Of a stretch of 64,000 nucleotides of DNA, positions 19,201 through 31,901 are shown piece by piece; position 1 is the first letter of the stretch, and each line of letters begins with the position of its first letter. The position numbers were made by a program, and so were the translations under genes. The DNA is from Polychytrium aggregatum (Eukaryota; Chytridiomycota; Chytridiomycetes; Polychytriales). The notes beneath the pieces were generated by a model. The model ran no database searches and had not been told where the DNA came from. It saw only the letters and a program-made list of their open reading frames with translations. The stretch covers positions 62,001-126,000 of the forward strand of contig NW_026516293.1 of assembly GCF_025602895.1 (NCBI RefSeq), read 5' to 3'.

Positions 19201-20642
19201 TATTCACTGGATTTGTTGCCGACCTGTAGCATGGCGATGCCAAAAGTCATCGAGGGAGGCAACACATCGACACGCCGATATGTCAATACACCAATACACC
19301 AATACACCAGCGCATCGATCTATCGTCTCTGCAACCCATCCCGATCTCGCCGTCTCTGCACGACGGTTCCGCGAGCCACACAGGCTGCTTGACGATACCT
19401 TTCGGAACAGGCGCCGGGCACCGCCGCCCATGCTCTGAGGATAGTAAATGATGATGTTGTGGTCTTCGCCAGAGACAGGCTTTTCGACAAAGGGCTTCTG
19501 GAGCGTCTCGCCATAGACACGGATGGTGTCTGGGTCGGGCTGCTCGATGACGGGCTCGCTTGACCGATGGAAATGCGTTTTCAGATCCAGGCCGGTCTCC
19601 TGTTGGACGCGGTGGATGACATAGTCCGAGAACTTGGGGATCGTGGTCTGGCTGCCGGTGTGCAGCCGCTTCGGGGTCGGGACGCCGACCGAGTCCAAGA
19701 TCTCGAGCACGACCCGCCGGTCAAAGAAGACGTCCTGCATCGGCAGGTCGTTGACGCAAAAGGGCTTGCGGAGATTGACATAGTTGATGGCCTTCTGAAG
19801 CGGGAAGTCGGTCGAGAAGAACGAGATCAAAAAGTCGCAGATTGGCCAGTTCTCGATGTCTGGTGCGATCGAGCCGATCCAGCAGACGATGGTCATCATC
19901 CGAGCGAGTCATATCGGTTGAAAGGGATGTTCGAGTCGAGCGATATGTTGCAATATGGAGGCGGCCATCGCAGTTGGGTCGATGGCAACGCCGCATCAAG
20001 TGGATTACACCGTGAAGCAATGCCGATATCGAACTCAAGTCAGCAACACTCCATTGGCGATGGGACGACAGAGACCCAAAGCGACGAGAGCAAGGCAGAT
20101 CGACATCCCCGCTGGCGGATACGATCGTTCCTCCATCACAGCCCTCCAAACGACTCCCTGTCGGTTCTGTTTCAACCCAGCAAAACACGCCGGTTTGCTC
20201 ACCTTCATCGAGAATGACTTTGTCGCCAAAGACAACCACCTCAAAGTCACCGGCAGCAATCAGCCGATTCAGGATGTTGCGCATGGGCTTGGAGCGAGCT
20301 GGTGGATGCAGCGGAGAAGGTGGTGAACCCGGGTCAGCGTCGAGTCCTGGGTGCTGCTTCTACTTCTGCATCTGCATCTGCATCTGCTTCTGCCTCTGCT
20401 CTGCCCTGTTCCGCCGAGCATTGTCCTGCCCTGTCCCGCACCCTCCAGCGCCCTGTTCTCGACTGTCCTCTCGCTCGAGATGGCTGCTCCCAGAGTTAAA
20501 CTGGTGCCAGTATGGTTGGCTCTGGTCGGATCAGGATGGCCCAGCGACAGGGTGCAGCAAGGTCCAGAGGGACTCTTGCGGGCTCGATCCGACAATGAGG
20601 CAACGTACCCTTGGTGTCCATGGCACATACTCCGATGACATC
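16210..20642 (-). CDS. VIP1: VIP1/Asp1 (PPIP5K) inositol pyrophosphate kinase
   Basis: Bifunctional kinase/phosphatase that makes and removes 1-position inositol pyrophosphates. Exons in order are about 20609-20642, 20203-20298, 19399-19859, 19072-19223, 18549-18942, 17712-18458, 17429-17555, 17173-17276, 16763-16973, 16438-16615 and 16210-16282; all junctions are GT-AG and in phase. The N-terminal strand [10 protein letters not shown] joins [13 protein letters not shown]. The ATP-grasp kinase domain shows [22 protein letters not shown] and [18 protein letters not shown]. The histidine-acid-phosphatase domain starts at [16 protein letters not shown]. The tail is [12 protein letters not shown] then [14 protein letters not shown]. 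The first coding exon with the start codon was not found; an acceptor at 20643 implies one further upstream. About 860 residues are visible. Confidence 0.92.
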
Positions 20643-22136
20643 TGCAGGTCCATCCGTGGATTGGTGCGGAGCCGAAGCCGGAAGCCGAGGGATTCGTTTG
20701 ACGACGAGATGGAGAGGTGGGAGAGAGAGTGAGAGAGACAGAGACCCGAGTGGGAAAGGGGCGAGAGGTTGTGATTAGTTGCTGCCGTCCTGTTGCCGCT
20801 ATTCAGCTGCGGCCATCTAGTTGCCGCTATTCAGCTGCCGTAAGCCAAGCGCAATGGAGGAGTGGTTGCCCTCCGCCGATTTCGGCGTCGATGTTGTCGG
20901 CAAACGGAGCACCCCAGCGCCGGAGGGGCCGCAGACAGCCAAAGCAAGAGCGAGCCATTACACATTACGAAGGGTGGAATTGCACAGAGGGAGGGACAGG
21001 GGGGGGGGCTTAATTGCAGCTCCCGCGGGGCAAAGGAGACGGTGTCGGAGCAGTGAGGGGGGCAAGCACACAAATCAAGGCCGGATCGCCGTCGGAGCGA
21101 TCGCAGGCGGGCAAAGGACAGGGCTGGGTTGGAAAGCCACAGCGCAGGATGCAGTGGATGTCGAGGCCAGCAGGCACGGACACAACTTTAAGGGTGGATC
21201 CCTTTGGCGGGAGCAGGCTCTGTGCCAGCGCTGCGACTGGGGAGAGGTCGACAGCGATGCCCTGGCCAGGCCATGGGGGCTGGTGCAAGCGATCTGCAGG
21301 AAGGGAGTCTGGGAAGGGAGTCTGCCCGGGCACTGAATGCCGATGCAGCGCCGCTCCGACAGAGCAATGCAGCATGAATGCAAAGCGGGTGGGGGTGAGA
21401 GAGGCAGCAGCCCGAATTGCATGCCGAATTGCATGCCGAATTGCATGCCGAATGGCATGCAGGACGCCGAGGCAAAAGGTAGGTTCCAATGATCGAGGGA
21501 AAGAATGGGCTCGAATGAATGCGGACCCGGGAGGCCCCAATGGGTGTGGAGTCGGTGGGCTCGGATGGGTGCGACTCCACCGGATCCAAGCAAGCGCAGA
21601 TCGACACTCCCGAACGAGCGGCGGAACGGGCTATTTACAGCGAGGCGGGTGGGTCGAATCGTCCATGATTTTGATCCTTTTGGCCGACGGATAGGAGCAA
21701 TCGCACATTCCTTGGGAGGACGGGGTGAATCGCAGAGGCAGGCGGTGGGAAACCAGGGCAGAGCGAGACCTGAGCGCAAGTCGGGACGATCGGCGGACTG
21801 CCACCCCACCGACTTTTTTTTCTCTCTCTCTCGTGCAGCCCACTGTTGCATCGCCCGCACCGGCCGCATCCACTCGGGTTCGCTTCCAGCAACAGCCATT
21901 CCTGTTTGCGCAATCGCTGCGACAGCCCCCACCCGGCTCGTCGGGGCACACGGCTTTGTTTGTTGGTGCCGCAGAGGCCGTGGCTGTGCGAGATTCGGTC
22001 CCACAGAACGGGGGAGGCAGTGGAGGCGCTGCTAGATCGCCACGGGCCGGATCAGATACAGGCGTCGTTGTTGTGGAGGCACCTGGTTCAATCAATCTCG
22101 ACATGCACAGCGCCGTCGGCGCAGACTCTGGCTACG
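20643..22136. other. Region between VIP1 and SEC6; VIP1 first exon probably here
   Basis: Many overlapping GC-driven open frames, none with recognisable motifs. The missing first exon and promoter of VIP1 should lie here, as should the SEC6 3' UTR. Confidence 0.45.
21413..21460. repeat. 12-base GAATTGCATGCC tandem repeat
   Basis: Four copies, the last with one change. Confidence 0.85.
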
Positions 22137-24687
22137 CTACTTTGCCGGAGACAGCCGGCTGAACACCGTCGGCGTAAAGTCCACCCGGTTCTCCTCCTTG
22201 ACCTTGGTCTTGCAGTTCTCCATCACCTCCTTGATCGTCGCCTTGTCGAGGTCGTCGCGCTTGAACAGCACGCTCTCGATAAAACTCAGCGGCACATCCG
22301 GATACGAGCGGTACAGCGAGTAAAAATCCAGAAACACCATGCGCGGATTGCTCTCGATAAAGCCAATGATTTTCTCGACAACCTCGAACGAGGTCTTGAC
22401 CCTCTTGGCGGTCTTGAACTTGCTCAGCGTCAGAATGAGCGAGTCGATATCCGACTTCATCTTGTCGATCGCGACTGCCATCTTGAACTTGGCCGACTTG
22501 TTGCGCAGTGTCTCGATCCACAGCAGCACCACCTGGTCCATCATGTCCGTCACAAACTTGGAAAACAGGTATTCGGCCATGCGCTCTTGAAAGTCCGTCA
22601 GGTAGTCGTCCAAGGTGGCCGTGATCAGCAGCATCAGGTTCTGCTCATACCACGCCGGGCAGTGCATCTGCACCAGCGCCGGCTTGAGGTCCAGCGAGAT
22701 GATGCTGATGACAAGTGTGTAGCACTTCTTGGCCAGCTTCATGCAGCTGTCCGAGCTCTGCTTGATGCGGCTGAGCGCCTGGGTCTTGAACGGCTCGTCC
22801 AGGAGACCCTCGACCCGCCCGCTCATGGTGTCGGCAAACTCGGTGCTTCGCAGGCAGTCGTTGGCGAGCGCAACGAGGTAGTCCGGCAGTCCTTCGCCCA
22901 GCTCGGGATCTTTCTCGCAGAAGCGCTGGAACTCGCGGTCGGCAACGTCGCCCCAATAGACTCCGTAGCGGTCCAGAGCCTCGCAGCACTCGGCTATCAC
23001 GTCGAACATGAGCGGTCCGCGCGACGACGTCATCACAATGTCGACCTGCTGGTTGAACATCTGGAAGACAATGACCGACCCCGAGAGCAGGTACGTGCCG
23101 TTGTTCTCCGTCTCGGGCGCACTCTGTCGCCGCAAAAAGTCCTGCGTCTCGCGGGACAGCAGGTTTTCGAGCCACTCGGCAAGCTTGGTGCGCACCAGCC
23201 GGATGTAGTCCTCAAACAGGGCTTCTTCGCGCCCGTCCAGCAGACGGGGCTCCAGCAGCTCCTCGCCCACGCCCAGGCGGCCGCTCATCGAGTCATAGTA
23301 ATCACGTACCCACTTGAGCAGCTTGAGAATGGCGCCGCCCTCCATGGGTCCGCTGACGACCTTGTTCAGGAGGTCGTAGATGTTGCGGTGGTACTCGAGC
23401 ACAAAGAACTGGAAGATGTTGTATCGTTTGGGGAAGCAGGGCTCGAGGTCGTCGTGGATGACAACCAAATCGTCGATGAAGCCGTCGCATCCCGCCAGCA
23501 GCTTGGTGAGATCGCTCCTGTTGTTGGTGAGCAGCTCCTCAACCCGGATGCCAATCTCTTCGCGCAGGACGTCGATACACTTGATGCGGTACGACTTGAT
23601 GTGCCGCTTCGGCACCAGCTCGTCGTTTGGATCGACCGAGTCGTGCTCCTGTGCTTCTTTGACCGACTCTTCTTCGTCGGCGCGCTCCTCGGTCTCGATG
23701 ATCTTGACGATTCGGACGATCGCGCAGCTGTGGCCCTTCTTGGCCAGATCGACAATGTGACGGACCAGGCTCCAGAAATACATGTCAAAGGACTCTTCGA
23801 GCACGTCGACCTTGCGGAAGTAGTTGCTTAGGGTCTGAATAGCCTCGGCACCAGAGCCGCGGGCCTTCTTGAGGGCATCGCCGCGAAACTCTTGCAGCTT
23901 AAAGAGATGATAGTGGATCAGCAGCAGGTTGTCGGCCGGACCCAGAATATCGCGCAGGTCGTCGTCCAGGAGACCCTGGATGCGGTTGACTTGGCTGTTG
24001 AGTTTCTGGAACTGCTCGACCATGTTTTTCGTGGTGATGAAGTTGCGGTGGGTTTTGGATATCTGTGGCGGGAGCAGCAGCCAGGTGCACGGGACAGAGG
24101 AATCGTGGCGATCATCAACATGACTGGCCACCACCACCATCACCACCACCATCACCGCATCACCATTGGCAGCGGCCGCGAATATGCATCTATGGATTGG
24201 CAAGTCCCTCTCTGGAGCCCAGAGCAGACGGCCGCGCTTAGAAGGACGCGTTTCGACTCACCAGCTTGATCTGCTCATAGTTCTCGATGGTGTTCTTGGC
24301 GTTGGCGCAGAGCTTGTCGGTCTCGAGCAGATTGGCCCGGATGACCATCGTCTCGTCCATCGAGGACTTGAGGGTCTCGAGACCAAGGTTGGCATCGTCA
24401 AGCTGCAGCTCCATTGCCGTCTTGAGCTGGGCGTCGATCGATGCCCGCTCGAGCTGGAACTTTTTCCGGACCATGGCGAGCTTGTTGGCGAGGTCGTCGG
24501 GGTGCTTGAACAGATCGCAGATCCGGAGGATGGCGGCGTCGGTGGCGTCTTCGAAGAAATCCGTAACCATGCTGCCCTTGGGGCCTGGACTGGCGACAGA
24601 GTTCTTTTTGGCGGCCGACGGCCTTTGCGCGGCGGATCTCCTCGCGTGGAGGTTGAGGGCAATGACGGACTCGCTCATGGATGCCAT
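22137..24687 (-). CDS. SEC6: Exocyst complex subunit SEC6
   Basis: Subunit of the exocyst, which tethers secretory vesicles to the plasma membrane. Two exons (24262-24687 and 22137-24062) with a GT-AG intron in phase 0 give about 783 aa. An in-frame ATG at 24780 would lengthen it to 814; I prefer MASMSESV at 24687 because the residues before it look like untranslated sequence. The helical, coiled-coil N-terminus (TIENYEQIKL then ISKTHRNFITTKNMVEQFQ) and the C-terminal helical bundle (WIETLRNKSAKFKMAVAID, FIESNPRMVFLDFYSLYRSY) match the Sec6 family. The intron contains a CACCACCACCATCACC tract. Probably shares its upstream region with the divergent MMAA gene. Confidence 0.92.
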
Positions 24688-25261
24688 GGCGGTGGACGCG
24701 AAGGCTGAGTCGGAGGACGCGGAGATGGGTTGGGCGAAAGCGAGCTTGACCAAGATGGGGACGGAGATGGAGACTGGCAATCAGGCACACAGGTGAGTAG
24801 TGGTGCTGGAAAGGCCAGGTTCTGAAAAGGCCAAGTGCAGCCCGGGCGACTGAGATTCCCGGCCAAGCGCAATCGATCAAGTGCCCCCGTGGGAAACGCA
24901 GCGCCAACCGGGAGGAGTGCCGCACGGGCGCGCACCGGTGCACCCGCGGCGCGCCCGCGTCACGGAACGTCATCGGAACCGTCGCGGCGTTTGCTTGTCG
25001 GGACAGCTCATCATCGATCTCGACACCTCATCGCCGCTCTCGGCACCTCTGCATTGATCTCACCATCTCGGCGCCGATCTGGACACCTCAGCATCGATCT
25101 CGATATCCCAGCATTGATATCGACACCCTTGAGCTGATCTCGATACCTGTTTATTGACATCGATACCGCCGCATCGGCCGATACACTTCACCCCCTCCCT
25201 CACCCACCCCATCCCAACTGAGACACATCGCCCCGACGTCGTCTGGACATCTGGCCTCATC
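24688..25261. promoter_or_regulatory. Bidirectional intergenic region SEC6/MMAA with degenerate repeat
   Basis: Divergent promoter region. From about 25015 to 25170 it holds seven or so degenerate copies of a ~20-base unit around ATCTCGACACCTCA/GCATTG, just upstream of the MMAA start. No gene seen. Confidence 0.5.
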
Positions 25262-27744
25262 ATGCTCCGTCAAGCCTCTTCCGCGGCACTGTCGCTGCTG
25301 GCCACTCGGCCATCCGTCGCCTGCTCCGCCGTGCTTTTGCCTCGCTCGTCTGCCGTGCTCGGCGCCCGCACCATCACCGCCGCGTCTCCACGGGCATCGG
25401 GTCTGTTCGAGGGCCTGGTGAGCGGATCAAGGAACTGTCTGGCCAAGGCAATCACTTTGGGTACGCTATCGTCAGCGCCGCTTCAGCTGCTCCATTCGCA
25501 TCATCAGTATCGCCTACGCGCTGGTTGGTGGGTGGAATCCTGTACCCCAGGAGAGGGTGCATCGAATGTCCCATCAGCCACCCTGTGTGCTATGTCCTCC
25601 GTCTCGACAACTGCCCTGGTTACTCATCTCTCTGCTCTGCTTCCTGCATTGCATCGCGCCGCCAGTCGAATCCACTCGTTACGATGACAAGGACGATGCC
25701 TCAGAGCTGCTGTCCATGGTTCTCCGCAGCTCCAGCATCCGCCAGTACAAGACCCAAGACAACTTCAAGTCCACCTTCCGCATCGGTCTCTCTGGTGAGC
25801 ACAATCGCCCAGCCCAGGTTGACGCACTCATCCGTAGACTCACCCTTGGCTCCCACGACTCGCGCATACAGCACATCACTGATGGCGTGCTTACCTAGCC
25901 ACTCTTCACCTCGTGCTTTGCGACAGGTGCACCTGGAGTCGGAAAGTCCTCCTTCATCGAGCAGTTTGGTCTCTTTCTGATAGAGCGAGGCCACAAAGTC
26001 GCTGTGCTGGTCAGTGTCTGAGTACATGGCTCGGCAATCTTTCCAAGCCAGGCGGCATGTGCGAGTTTGGACATGGGTGGAGTCGGATGTCTTGCCTTGC
26101 CGTCCCGTAGCTGGACTTGGCAGCGATATCCGCCCATACCTGTTGCAGCGCTCCATCGTCTTTGGCTGTGATCCGTTTCTCACGCCGAGCCTCTGTCTTT
26201 GCCCAATTGTGTGCCGATGCTCCAACCACAGGCCGTCGACCCGTCATCTGCCCGGACAGGCGGCTCCATCTTGGGTAAGCCGTCGGCAAGAGCCATTCCA
26301 CCAGATTCCCTTCTGCTCTATCTCTCTCGCTGCCATCGCCGCCTCGTGAGCGACCGTTTCTGTGACTGCTGCGTTGATTTGGTCTCACCAAGCGTATGCT
26401 CCAACCACAGGCGATAAGACTCGCATGGAGTTCCTCTCCCGCCACGACGATGCATTTGTTCGCCCATCTCCGAGCAGCTGCACCCTTGGTGGCGTCGCCA
26501 GAAACACCAACGAAGCCATCCTCATTTGCGAAGGTAGATCTTCTGCTCGCCGAGCGGCTGGTCGGGAAGCTGAGTGACTGGATACCTGAATGACTACCCG
26601 ACTGGATTGCTGAATGGCTGGCCATCGGCATCCATCGCTCGTGTGCCGTGCGATGCGGCTGTTGATGATCCTGGAACCCACTGGCTGATCCTGGAGCACA
26701 CTGGCTGTCTTGATACTGCAGCCGCAGGATACGATATCATCCTCGTTGAAACCGTTGGCGTCGGACAGTCGGAAACTATGTAAGTTTGCTCGAGTATCGT
26801 CGTGGATGCAGTCTTGGGGCAAATGGAAGTGGTGGGATGCTATGACGGGATCTTACGACAAATCCCTCATCGTGACTCGCTGCCTGTCGCTCACCGCGGT
26901 GTATTCCGTTCAAAGGGTTGCCGACATGGTTGATATCTTTACGCTGCTGGTAGCACCAGGAGGCGGTGACGAACTGCAGGTGAGAGACGCGGAAGCCAGC
27001 GACTCGATGTCCACTGCCGCCACTGTCAGATGCAGCGCCATTTCAGATCGCGCCGCTAACCACGATATCCGGCCATGCAATATCAGGGCATGAAGCGAGG
27101 TATCATGGAGCTCTCTGACCTGGTGCTTGTCAACAAAGCCGACGGTGTCCTTGCCGTCCCAGCCAGGATGGCCCAGGTGAGTCCAAGATCTGTGTCTCCC
27201 CTCTCCATGTCGATCCCATGCTGCGGCCATGGTTTCGCCTCACGAACACCCTTCTTGGTCGCGATTCAGATGGAATACATCAGCGCCCTCAAGTTCATGC
27301 AGCCCGTCAACGCTCTATGGCGACCCGAGGTCCTACTGATGTCGGCGGCAGAGAAGAAAGGCATCGATGAAGTCTGGAACTCCATGAAGCTCTATTACAA
27401 GACCATGTATGACTCCAAGTCGCTGTTCCAACGCCGCGCAGAGCAGAACAAGACTTGGATGTGGAGACAGATTACCGAGGAGCTTCTGTGGAGGTAAGCC
27501 TCCGTGGACGAGCGCGTGAGCTAGCACATGCATCCTGTCTTTTGCTGTGATAGAGCTCTGATCGAGCCTGCTGATGCCTCCTGTGCGTTGACGTCGCGGG
27601 ACCTACAGGCTTCGACACGACCCAAAAGTCAAAGCCTCGCTCCTGCAGCTCGAAGAGTCCGTCAAGAACGGCAGAATCACCCCCGGCAGCGCCGCCGAGC
27701 AAGTTTTGCATCAATTCATCGCCGACCAGCAAGTGCGGCCCTGA
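25262..27744 (+). CDS. MMAA: MMAA-type G3E GTPase, methylmalonyl-CoA mutase chaperone
   Basis: Homologue of human MMAA and bacterial MeaB/ArgK, a P-loop GTPase that loads and protects B12-dependent methylmalonyl-CoA mutase in mitochondria. Ten exons (25262-25460, 25666-25794, 25927-26009, 26232-26274, 26411-26533, 26722-26779, 26916-26979, 27087-27176, 27270-27493, 27609-27744) join in phase to 382 aa. The N-terminus looks like a mitochondrial presequence ([19 protein letters not shown]). Then come AITLVESTR, Walker [10 protein letters not shown] (110-118), [30 protein letters not shown] and the guanine-specificity motif NKAD (249-252), and the C-terminal dimerisation helices. Length and motifs are complete. 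Several introns are very short. Confidence 0.94.
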
Positions 27745-28279
27745 ACGCACCAAGTGTCTATGCCACTCCTCGGTCTGAGTTTCTATTCTCTATTTTTGTC
27801 CACCACGATACCTGCTCCTGGATAAGCTGCCTCCCCGACGTCAAGTTCAAGGACGAACCAAGCACCCGCCAGACCCACCCGCTGTTTGCTCTCTCGTATG
27901 CTACATCCCAACCGCCCTTCATGTGGAAGCGGTGCAGCCGAAGCAGCCGAGAATCCGATAGACGACTGCGTACATTTGCAAGGAGGACCCCTCTCCCTCC
28001 TCCAGCCAACACGAGCATATGACCACTAGGATCCGTTGTTGACCATGACGAGCCTTGCGCATTGCTCGAATGATGATTTTGACTCTGGCAGATACATCGT
28101 ATTGAACACCCCCCCCCCAGTCCCACAAAAGTACCGTGGAAGAAAGCAATCACGGACCAGTCGCCTGGATGGAGGGAACGGGAGGGGTGTGGCACTCTTG
28201 TGGACAGTAAAATTTACACTTATTCAAGTACAACAAAAGCATCAGCGGTCCTTGGGGACATAGGCACGTTCGTCTCGTT
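27745..28279. other. Convergent intergenic region
   Basis: Between the 3' ends of MMAA and the CK1-like kinase. Only short frames. A run of nine C residues at about 28111-28119. Confidence 0.5.
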
Positions 28280-31200
28280 TCATTTCACGAGCGCCACGGC
28301 CGCGGTCGCGGTTGCAGCCCCCGTCCCATGGTCCGAGTGCGACTTTTTGGAAAGCTCGAGCCAGTCGTACTTGCGATCGTAGGTGAGCCCCAGGCGGACC
28401 AAGCAGTTCATCCAGTTGCCCAGCAGAATCGAGTAGTGGGCGTCGGGCACAAACGGCCGGCTGCGGTCTCGGGTCAGAGCCAGGTGCTCCTCGAGACACC
28501 GCGCCAGGACGCTGTACTCGGTCGTGTCGAGCGCCCGGATGAACTCCTTGAGGCAGCTGTCGCTCTTGCCCTGGGCAATCTCCATGTGTGTGCGCAGGTG
28601 TCCCCATGGAAGCCCTCGCTTGCCACCGGCGATGAAGAACTGGCCAGTCCGAACGAGACGACAGAATACGGATATGGTCAGAACAGGGAGCACCTTTGCC
28701 TCACCCAAACCATCTCATTGGCCAGAACACGGCCTGCTTACCATGAGGACATATCCGATCGACTCAAGATCGTCTTGCCACGACGGATCTACGGCGACGA
28801 AGGACTGTCAGGGAATCGAGTCGAGCAGCAGCCCGACACAGCCTTCTGTTCTGCCCAGCTGACCGACCTCTCGCTCGACCAAGCATATGCGCACTCTCCT
28901 TGCGCTTCTCAGCGCGGCGATAGAAACATGAAATGGCTGATCGCTTACACACGGAGCCAAACACTTGGATGCCCAGGGCCATGAAGAGCGGCGTTCCTGT
29001 CTGTCCAGGCAGGCGTTCTTGTGGAGGCGTCGAGTATCCAAAGTCGATGAGCGACAGGCGGTCGCCGCTGCCTCCGGTGCAGTAGTTGGATGGCTTGATG
29101 TCGATGTGAACGTGCCCCGTTCGACAGTAAAAGTCGCGCGAGACCTCCAGCTGTTCATTGAGAGCATGTGCGCATTAGCGTTGTTGGAGAGGAACAGAGT
29201 AACGGACAGACCAAGCACCAAGGGGGGAGGGGGGACAGTGCTTCGTGTATGCAAGGCCGGATACGGGAGACGTGCAGCGAGACAATGAGGAAAGGGCACT
29301 GGCTCTTGAACAGTCGTGGGCCTCACCATATCAATCGCAAGCATCAAGATCGTTTTGACGCTGAACCGGTAGTTGCACCTCTCGAACTGCTTCGACAGCG
29401 TGTCCGACAGATACTCCATGATCAAGACATTCTTCTTCTTGCAGGATGCAATCAGCTTGGGCGTTGGACCTGCGGCACGCCACGAATGATCGTCAAGGAG
29501 GAAAGAATGAGAGCAACAGGATAGAGGTGGTGACACGGATGTCAGTAGCTGTAGTGAGAGATTTGGCCGGGAAGTGGTTGGGGTGCGCTGAAGCAATGGT
29601 ATTCAAGGGAGGATGTCTTGGGAGCTGCAGAGTCACAACCGCCAAGGCACTCGCAGTGCTGTCCAGAACCATCGACGAGCGGACTTGGATCGGCTACAGT
29701 CACTCACCTCGACCCTGTTTGTGGCTGTCGAGGATCTTCATGGTCTTGAGCTCAGACAAATATTGCTTGTGGTCCTGCATCCATGATGGAAAAGGGTCAG
29801 TGGGTTGTTTTTCGCAAAGGCAGCGCTGTGTGGCCACGGTGTGCTTGCGGAGGCTGGGGGAAATGAGGGGGGGGGCAGTGTACCTGGATTTGTTTCAGAG
29901 CCACATACTCGGACGACAGGGACTCTTTGGATCCTGGCTGACTGATGACCTCGCGTCCTGAAAAGCGAGAGAGCGACAATGTTCCATGGTCAGGAAGATT
30001 CCAGTCGACAGCAGTCGATGGGAGTCCAGGGCAGTTCGATTGTGAGAAAATCCAATCAGCGACGGGGATCCGGTGATGCGACCCAACGAGAATGAGCGTC
30101 CAATCGAAACGGGGAACAGCGAATAGGGGCACCGAAGGGGAAGAATCATGTCTTCACATTCAGGCAGCTCTCGGGTACGAATAGGGTATGAACAGCCGTT
30201 GGCTGGTGTGGCATATTCCACTCGCTTGTACAGCTCCGGCACACAGTCAGTACTTACCCAGATAGACTTCTCCGCATCCGCCCTTGCCGAGAGGCCGAAG
30301 AACGACCCATTTGCGTTTCCCGTTGTCCGACACGATCTGTCCGGAGTCGAAGAGTTTCGTCCACAAGGAAGGCGCAAACAAGAGGAGTGGCCGAGTTAGT
30401 CACGGCAGTAGCAAAGCTGCCCCGTGGGATGCTCGGCTTTACCCAAGCACAGGGCGGAGTGAGCAATCGATTAAGGCAGCAGGCGAACCTCGGAGATGGG
30501 ATACTCCTTGCCATCGTTGGGAGACTTTGCCGAAGCGAGCTCTTTGTCGAGCCGCTTGTGGGGTGGGCGTTGATCGGCATGAGCAGGCAGCTCCTGGTTG
30601 ATGAGGATATGGGGATACACTTGAGCCTGATGTTGCCGTTGATGTTGATGTTGGTGCTGGTGCTGGTGCTGATACTGACTCGGGTGCTGATGCTGGGACT
30701 GGAGTGAGATGGCACAGCCCGGGCGAATCTGTGGCTCCGGGGTCTGAGCACCCACTGATACTGCGATAAACCGCAGACCAGACGCACTCTCGTTTCGGCC
30801 GCACTTTTGCCGCTTGGCGGGATGGTTGAACACATCCTCCCCCTCGAACGATCCAGGCTTAGCCTTGGCCTGGGGCAAGGACTCGCGCTGGCACAGATAC
30901 AATGAGGGCGTATAAACTGGTTGGGGTAGCGGAGCAGGTGTTTTTGAAGGAGATTGCGGCTCGTATGGCGGGGCAGCGGTCCGGATGGTGGCAGGTGGCG
31001 GGGACCTCTGGGTTGGAAGAAAAGGCAGATCGCCCGAGATCGGCGTCACGATCCCGGTCTCGAAGGTGGACGTCTTGGAAGCTTGATATGTGCTGGCCAC
31101 ACATGCTTTGGTGAGCTCTGCCCGGGAAAGGCCCATAGGGACCGCATGAGGCTGGAAGGCCATTCCAGCACAGCCAGGAGACAGCTTGACATCGTGCGGG

Positions 31201-31901
31201 TGGAGAGCAGGGCAGCCGCAGCACTGAGCACACTCGAGCTCGGCAGGCAAGGGCCTGTCGGTATAGCGGCTGTGACCGCCGATGGAGTGAAGAGCCGGGA
31301 CCGACGAGCGAGTCTGTGGTGACTGGGCCCACTGGAGCGGATGGTTATTGTGATGTGACGAGGGCGGTGTTCCGTACAGTTCGTGGTAGACGGGGCTCCA
31401 TGCTGAGATGGCTTCGTTGGGTGAACACGACCGCTTCTTGGGAAGCAGGGGAACAGGAATGGGAGCTGGGGCTTGGGCTGGGCAAGGAGATTCGGGCAAA
31501 TTCTGAACCAAAGAGCGATTTGGATACGACGCAGTCAGTCCAGGCACAGCTGTGAGCAAGCACGGGGATAGAACATGGCGAGTATGCACCAGGATAGAAC
31601 ATGGCGAGAATGCACGGCTGATACTGCTGGCACCAGACCCGCCCAAGACAGGGTGCCATGGATTCGTAAGGGCACATTTGGCAAGACGAACGACAGAGGG
31701 CCCGCAGTCCGGCGAGCACAACTGAGGCAACAGCTGTGGCCGCCAGAACACACCGCACGCAAGCCGTACCGGCGGATGTATCCAGTTCGTGGGAACCTGG
31801 GCCGGATAGGGATGCAGAGTACTCGGCCCTCGCAAGAAGGGCTGGTCGTCGAATCGTGGGAACAGTTTCAGGGGCGGCGGAAGGACATGGGGTATCGACA
31901 T
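28280..31901 (-). CDS. CK1-like protein kinase with long disordered N-terminus
   Basis: Eight exons (30489-31901, 30258-30336, 29884-29957, 29708-29774, 29327-29469, 28965-29150, 28742-28804, 28280-28639) give about 794 aa. The first ~470 residues are Pro/Ser-rich with a His-Gln tract near the end (QHQHQHQHQHQ). The kinase domain starts at KWVVLRPLGKGGCGEVYLG and continues with YVALKQIQ (ATP-binding Lys), NVLIMEYLS, HIDIKPSN (catalytic loop with Ile in place of Arg in HRD), IDFGYS and GTPLFMALGIQ. DDLESIGYVLMFF is the CK1-superfamily signature. The kinase exons are well supported by phase. The first exon is joined through a weak donor (GTTCGC at 30488) and is less certain. The substrate is unknown. 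Confidence 0.78.

Noticed and set aside
21075-22004. 309-codon minus-strand frame between VIP1 and SEC6
   Set aside because: It runs through the 12-base tandem repeat and has no motifs. Several equal-length frames overlap it.
21846-23831. 661-codon open frame on the plus strand
   Set aside because: Antisense shadow of SEC6: GC-rich codon positions keep the opposite strand open. Its low-complexity His/Arg/Val/Asp composition matches no protein.
24130-24160. CAC-rich tract coding for poly-His in one frame
   Set aside because: Lies inside the SEC6 intron and is not coding.
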